A stretch of DNA of 64,000 bases from Steromphala cineraria (taxonomy: Eukaryota > Mollusca > Gastropoda > Trochida > Trochidae): assembly GCA_916613615.1 (NCBI GenBank), contig OU744731.1, positions 55,496,289 to 55,560,288 on the forward strand, written 5' to 3'. The translations under genes were made by a program, and so were the position numbers. The notes under the pieces were generated by a model. The model searched no databases, was not told the DNA's origin, and was given only the letters and a program-made list of their open reading frames with translations. Within the stretch, counting starts at the first letter, position 1. Each line of letters begins with the position of its first letter. Of the stretch, positions 58,770-64,000 are shown piece by piece.

Positions 58770-61490
58770 CTTACGATTCTATTGATCATTACATTAAATC
58801 AATAGAAAACGTGGTATTCCTTTGCAGAATTCCAGTAATTTTGAATATTTGGACCTGCCTCTGGTCATTTTCACTGACAGAAAATAGTTTGACGATTTCG
58901 GAAGTTTGTCATTTGCAATTGAAACAGAAAAACAAGATAGAAAAAAATGGTGAAAAGAGGATGTATCATAATTCAATCAATAAATATAAAATTTCACGAA
59001 GCCTTTACATTGATCAACTGTTCTTCGTTTCATCCAAAATTGACACCTTTAAACTGAAGAGCTAAAGCATAAAATTACCAAAATGCAAATACTATCAGAA
59101 GGTTTTACAATTTGCATAATTGAAATGAAAATACCACAGAGAGTTGTATCTTAAAATGATATAAGGAAAGGTTTTAAAGGCACCAATCAATCGGCTTTCA
59201 TCCGCTATCTTGAAATGTTAGCTTTTTGAGTAAACAAATGTGCTGTATTATGCTTAAATTATGAAATAACTACTTGATTAAAAGAAAAGGAGAATAATTA
59301 CATATATTGTCACATTTATAAAATTGATAATATAAGTTATCAGTTACGACAGCATTTTGTCATAGTAATGCATGCCACAATCGTAGCTTCGATGATTGGC
59401 TTCATTTCACAATGTTTTGTTATTTTTGAGCGATACACTTTATTCTTTGTCAAATTGTAAAATCTTGAACAACTGTAAAGCTTACCTTACAAACATATTT
59501 GAAATTAAGTGTGAAGTTATCCTATGAAAATCACATATGTTGTAAACAGAAAAGTTTTCCTGAATTTCGTTTCCACAGAATAAAAAGGAAATGGAAGTTT
59601 GTTGATGTGCATTCAAGAAGTGGAGATGATGAAGAATGATAAAGGCAATATCATGGATAAAAAGCTTCTTTACTCAAGTAACAACATGAAAATGACATTA
59701 ATTTTATATGTAAAAACGTCAGAAAACTTTAACAAACGGAATAAAAGTTACAAGAGAAATATCAGTGTAACTAAGGTTGTTAGTTTAGACAGAAATCGTG
59801 AAACATATCCAACTTGTCAAATCAGGAAAGTCAGCAACAAGGTTTCTTCAGTTGAAAGAACACTTTTAAGCCAGCTTGGACATTAAACAAACACATATTT
59901 CACAACAGCAGATATCTCTTAACATGCAACAGAGTCATTAATTCAGATTTTGAAAACAGTTTCAACAAACAAACATATTTATGAAAACATTGTTCTTATT
60001 AGCTTTATAAAAGAAATTGTCAAAACAAATTCCTTTGAGCAACTCAAGATATGAAAATACACTATGATATCCGCATTTATACCAATTTATTGTGTTATAC
60101 ACATTTTTTGTTTTTTCATTTTCAAAATTATGTTATGATTTCCAAAAGCAATAATAATTTGCTTTCTACATGTATGTCATATACTTTCATTATGTCGGTG
60201 AAAAGTCAAAAGATTTTAAAGTTCAAAAGTCTAACAACAGGGCGATTGGTGAATTTATTTCACCAAAATTTCTTACATAGATGATTCTTCTCTTTTACAA
60301 ATTTAGTAAATATAGATATACTTCTCTGTATCTATTGGTTGCAAACTTTCTTACGATGTCACTTCTTGTTTATGTCTGATATCATGATAGCCCTATATTT
60401 TTTCTTTCTTTTTTAACTGAATCATAAGAAGCAAATCTACAATGTGTACATTACCTTGACTATGAACTTCACCATTTTGGCAGTGTAAGTAAGTAAGTAA
60501 ATAATTTATTGTACTGTTGCCCTGATGTCCAATCAGTGTCACGATGTCGTTTTAAAAGCTTTTCATGGAATTGATTTAATCATATATCTGTTGAAATATA
60601 ATTATTGCCACGTTGAACCTTAATATCTTCTCTAGTTTTACCTTTTCAAGTTCAAATACAAATTTACAAAATAATCCAAACTATGTTCCTAGTTCAAATG
60701 ACAATAAAAGGGCTGGGTCCAATTTTTTACTATTACTGCAATTCTACTAAAGGAAACGACGACATTTTCTGATGAGTTGTTTTCTTTGGTAGAAAATTAT
60801 AAAATCGACATCCAAAGGGATGTGTTTTAGTAGAAAGATGAAAGACGAAAATTTTTATTCTGTTTCATAAACTTTTCAAGAAATTCACAATTAATACTCT
60901 AATTATGGATTTGGTATTGATAGTGTCATTTCAAATTAATAATCTTGCAAATAATTATTAGGAGTTCAGTAAAATGAATAGGAAAATACAATGAGTACTT
61001 AAACAAGAGTGCAAATTGCATTAAAGCTTTTCGTATCTATTTCCTGAGTCTAGTGATTGAAAGGTGTTCACACCAAGAAGGCTGCAGGCAGTGATTCTTG
61101 ACAATTCGTCTACGACTACGGTTAAGATTTGTTTGTAATAGGATGTTTAATCCTCTGAAAGTAATTCATTTACATGAACTATCATTTATCAGAGAATCAT
61201 TTGAGAAATAAATTTTCCACAATATTGCTTCTATCCCCCTTCAGGTCTAAATGTTACATTACAATTTTAAATCTGTTCTTTTCAGTTTTTCATTCTATCC
61301 TCATTATCATTTTCCTTAACTCTAATGTATAATTAAAGATTAACCCTGACCGAAAGGCTTGTAAAGCTTGGAGGGTGAGAGCACTAAAGGCATCGATGAG
61401 GTGTAATTTCCTTCTGAATTGTGAGTTAAATTGAAAATCTGTAAATGTTTTTTTCTAAATGAAACACAAAGACATGTATCTTTGTCAGAC
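58770..61490. repeat. Modules M7, M8 and a full-length F3 of the copy-E unit
   Basis: Collinear with the B, C and D units. F3 here is long, as downstream of copy A, with AGGTGTTCACACCAAGAAGG near 61060. A one-base deletion near 58893 breaks a frame that is open in the B, C and D units. Confidence 0.6.
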
Positions 61491-61492
61491 AA

Positions 61493-61498
61493 TTTATT
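61493..61498 (-). terminator. Copy E AATAAA polyadenylation signal
   Basis: AATAAA on the minus strand 39 nt after the stop codon. Confidence 0.75.
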
Positions 61499-61537
61499 GC
61501 AATCAGGCATATGTAGACTTGAGTAATTGATTGATGT

Positions 61538-62054
61538 TTAACCATGACGTCCATGGCCTCCGCCGTGACCTCCATGACCTCCTCCACGACCTCCTCCACG
61601 ACCTCCTCCGTGACCTCCGCCGCGACCTCCTCCCCCACCATGACCTCCTCCACGACCTCCGCCTCTGCCATGACCTCCCCCACGACCTCCTCCACGACCT
61701 CCTCCATGACCTCCTCCACGACCTCCTCCACGACCTCCTCCGCGACCTCCTCCACGACCTCCTCCACGACCTCCTCCATGACCTCCTCCACGACCTCCTC
61801 CATGACCTCCTCCACGACCTCCGCCATGACCTCCACCACGACCTCCGCCATGACCTCCACCACGACCTCCGCCATGACCAGCAAGGGCAAAAGCCAGCAA
61901 GGCTGTGAAAACTGAAAAGAAAATCAAAATGCCATTAAACAACTACCTCGACCATCTCGACTTGAATATGTTCTGTCACTTAGGTAGAAAACGTTCATCT
62001 TATGCATGTATACAGGTTATACTTACCGAGGGCAGTTAAGATGATAAACCTCAT
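61538..62054 (-). CDS. Copy E: secreted Gly/His/Arg-rich protein, 133 aa, two exons
   Basis: Join of 62054-62027 and 61911-61538, with a 115-bp intron and GTAAGT donor. The longest complete copy, with a mature chain of 113 residues opening with five GHGGGRGG octapeptides. It has extra Arg steps in the middle but lacks one internal HGR step present in copies A-D, so expansion and contraction have both occurred. Composition is Gly, His and Arg only. Signal peptide and C-terminus are as in the other copies. Confidence 0.85.
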
Positions 62055-62097
62055 GTTGATGAAAGATGAAGTGATGTATGAACCTAACACTCCTTTG

Positions 62098-62105
62098 CTT
62101 ATATA
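62098..62105 (-). promoter_or_regulatory. Copy E TATA box (TATATAAG)
   Basis: Begins 51 bp before the ATG at 62054. Confidence 0.75.
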
Positions 62106-62996
62106 CAGCTCAGGTTGGGAACAAGGAACTGACAACACAGTAGGAGTTGTAGTTAAACCTCCCTTCACAGCGTTCAACACATTATAGATATGATGTACCT
62201 TTGTTGACAAAAAGGCTAAATCTTGAACGGAAAATAAAGGACTCTTACAGTGTATTGGCCTTTTTTTTTAGTTGATGAATGAAGGGTGCAACATTTTAAT
62301 TTAAACGAATTTTTAGATTAATGATTTGGTAAAGAATGCACAAAAAAAACCCGAAAGGATTTAAAAAAAAAAAAGAGCAACCCATTTTCAGTAGCAGGCA
62401 AAGAACTATCTTCTAGATAATAAAATGATAGGCCAACACCATATATTGCCCCATTGTATATATCATTTTAGAAATCTTTTTAAAAAGAATTTATGAAATC
62501 ATGTAAAGATGTAATAAGAAAAAATGTAAAATCGCCCATTAAATATTATGTTTACTTTGAATTAATTACTTCCAATTGTTGTTAAATGTTGATTGTCCTT
62601 TATTCAGTTTTAAAAATAAAATAAAAGTTAGTGCGGACAATCTATTAAGTTTACATTGTATGTGTTGAAAGGATGTTGTTTAACATAAAAATTATGTTAT
62701 TTGGATTAGCGATTTGTTTTTCAACAGTAGGAATCAACTTGAATATTCAAATTTATCCAAGAATTCAAAATGACCTTTTGTTAATTTTTTCTCTTGCAGC
62801 ATTGTCCGATACATTGATTATTAAATACGCAGCTTGATGCAGCTATAATCATTCAGTGCATGATGCACAGATTCACAGTTGTACAGGGACCTCTAACAGT
62901 GTGTTAGCTTCGTGTATTACTATAGGCGCAATCAAGTTTTTCATTTACATTTACTATGAATTCAGGGACTTGAGAACAAGATGTGATGTATTGACT
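62106..62996 (-). repeat. Truncated F5 flank upstream of copy E
   Basis: Collinear with the copy-D flank until GATGTATTGACT at about 62996, where it jumps directly into the 3' end of another family gene. The second half of the 190-bp duplication and everything beyond is missing. Confidence 0.7.
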
Positions 62997-63081
62997 GTTT
63001 TTCAAAATGAAACAGACATGTATCTTTATCAGACAATTTATTGCAATCAGGCATATGTAGACTTGAGTAATTGATTGATGT

Positions 63082-63144
63082 TTAACCATGACGTCCATGG
63101 CCTCCGCCGTGACCTCCATGACCTCCTCCACGACCGCCTCCGTG
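63082..63144 (-). pseudogene. 3' fragment of a sixth array copy (last 20 codons)
   Basis: The frame HGGGRGGGHGGHGGGHGRHG plus stop TAA (63084-63082) and the AATAAA at 63042-63037 are intact. Upstream of 63144 the repeat ends abruptly in F5 sequence from far upstream (TTATATTGCCCC, corresponding to about 30390 in the B unit). Signal peptide, exon 1, TATA box and most of exon 2 are deleted. Its downstream side is also cut at about 63000. Confidence 0.75.
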
Positions 63145-64000
63145 AAAATATTATATTGCCCCAATTTATATATCAATATAAAATTTTTTTTAACAAAATA
63201 ATGAAATAAATCATGTAAAATTGTAATAAGAAAATATGTTTACGTTCACATATACAAAAAGCTTTAAAAAAATTATGTTTACTTTGAATTAGTAACTTCC
63301 TTTTGTTTGTTAATGTTGATTGTCCACTATTCAGTTATTAAGTTTACATCAATACAAAAGGTAAGCGAGGATAATCTATAAAGTTTACATTCGAATGGTT
63401 GAAAGGATTTTTAACATTAAAACTTATCTAATTTGGATTAGCGATTTACTTGTATTTCAACAGAAGGAATCAACTTGAACATTCAAAATTGGTCCAAGAA
63501 CTCAAATTGACCTTTTGCTCATTTTTTCTCTTGTAGCATTGTCCGATACATTGATTATTAAATACGCAGCTTGATGTAGTTATTATAACTCAGTGCATGA
63601 TGCACAGATGCACAGTTGTACAGGGACCTCTAACAGTGTGTTAGCTTCCTGCATTACTATAGGCGTTACTCAAGTTTTTCATTTACCTTTACTACGAATT
63701 GACTCCTTAAGACGACCATTCATGTCTCAGCTTGATACAGTTATAATCGTTGTGCAGGGACATATGACAGTGTGTGAGTTTCCTGTATAACTGCTGGAGT
63801 TACTACACTTTTTTATTTTCTTTACTATGAATTCAGGCACTTCAGCAGTGCCTCTTTAATCTTAAATGATGCCGTTGCAGAAAAAGGTCTACAAGGACAC
63901 TACACTGACATGTTATTTTCACATAGCACCAGAAGTGACAGACAATGCAGCCTCATAGACTTGTATCTTTTCATTACATACGTGGTTTGCAAATTAGAAT
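63145..64000 (-). repeat. F5 flank belonging to the deleted sixth copy
   Basis: Runs collinear with the B-unit F5 (about 30390 onward). It has the CAGTGCATGATGCACAGATG block near 63592, a shortened 190-bp duplication (second half from about 63728) and the GCACCAGAAGTGACAGACA block near 63927. It continues past the window end. Confidence 0.65.

Noticed and set aside
1..64000. CRISPR arrays, operons, bacterial promoters, tRNA or rRNA genes
   Set aside because: Spaced repeats here are gene units and minisatellites in eukaryotic DNA. I saw no tRNA or rRNA signature, though a tRNA scan would be needed to exclude a degenerate one.

Overview
This is eukaryotic, AT-rich, repeat-dense nuclear DNA. 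The LINE, PIF/Harbinger and Kolobok-type remnants, short spliced genes with TATA boxes and AATAAA signals all point to an invertebrate animal. A mollusc or another lophotrochozoan is my best guess, but no marker gene proves it.

The main content is a tandem array of a small secreted-protein gene family on the minus strand. Five copies (A-E) look intact, with start codons at 22703, 30004, 39977, 51150 and 62054. Each has two exons: a 28-nt coding exon 1, a 115-117 bp phase-1 intron, and a 320-374 nt exon 2. The product is a 20-residue signal peptide followed by a 95-113 residue mature chain made almost only of Gly, His and Arg in GGG[H/R] steps. Each copy has a TATA box 51 bp before the ATG and an AATAAA about 40 nt after the stop. 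Six more loci are partial or dead: the 3' end of a plus-strand copy at the window edge (1-116), pseudogenes at 4984-5141 (+) and 7526-7716 (-), exon-1 relics at 9650-9728 (+) and 52972-53050 (-), and a 3' fragment at 63082-63144 (-). I found no member of a named family. Simple sequence and secretion would fit a structural matrix or sclerotised-tissue protein, a metal-binding protein or a cationic defence peptide.

The genes sit in duplicated units of 7.3 to 11.2 kb. I name the recurring non-coding modules F3 (downstream flank), F5 (upstream flank), M3, M1, M1b, M2, M4, M5 (72-bp tandem repeat), M6, M7 and M8, in that general order from one gene to the next with increasing coordinate. Units differ by loss or gain of modules and by private insertions.

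Layout: 1-1080 is the inverted 3' side of a plus-strand copy. 1382-3598 holds one LINE nested in another. 3700-4059 is a PIF/Harbinger remnant, 4161-4794 a fold-back element, and 4984-9728 old broken gene units in both orientations. 10873-13565 is a complete but decayed Kolobok-type DNA transposon with TTAA target duplication. 13566-21260 contains older M1/M1b/M2 copies around about 5 kb with little recognisable content. 21480-64000 is the A-E array. Outside the family and the transposons I see no convincing protein gene; two short open frames that recur between units are recorded as uncertain.
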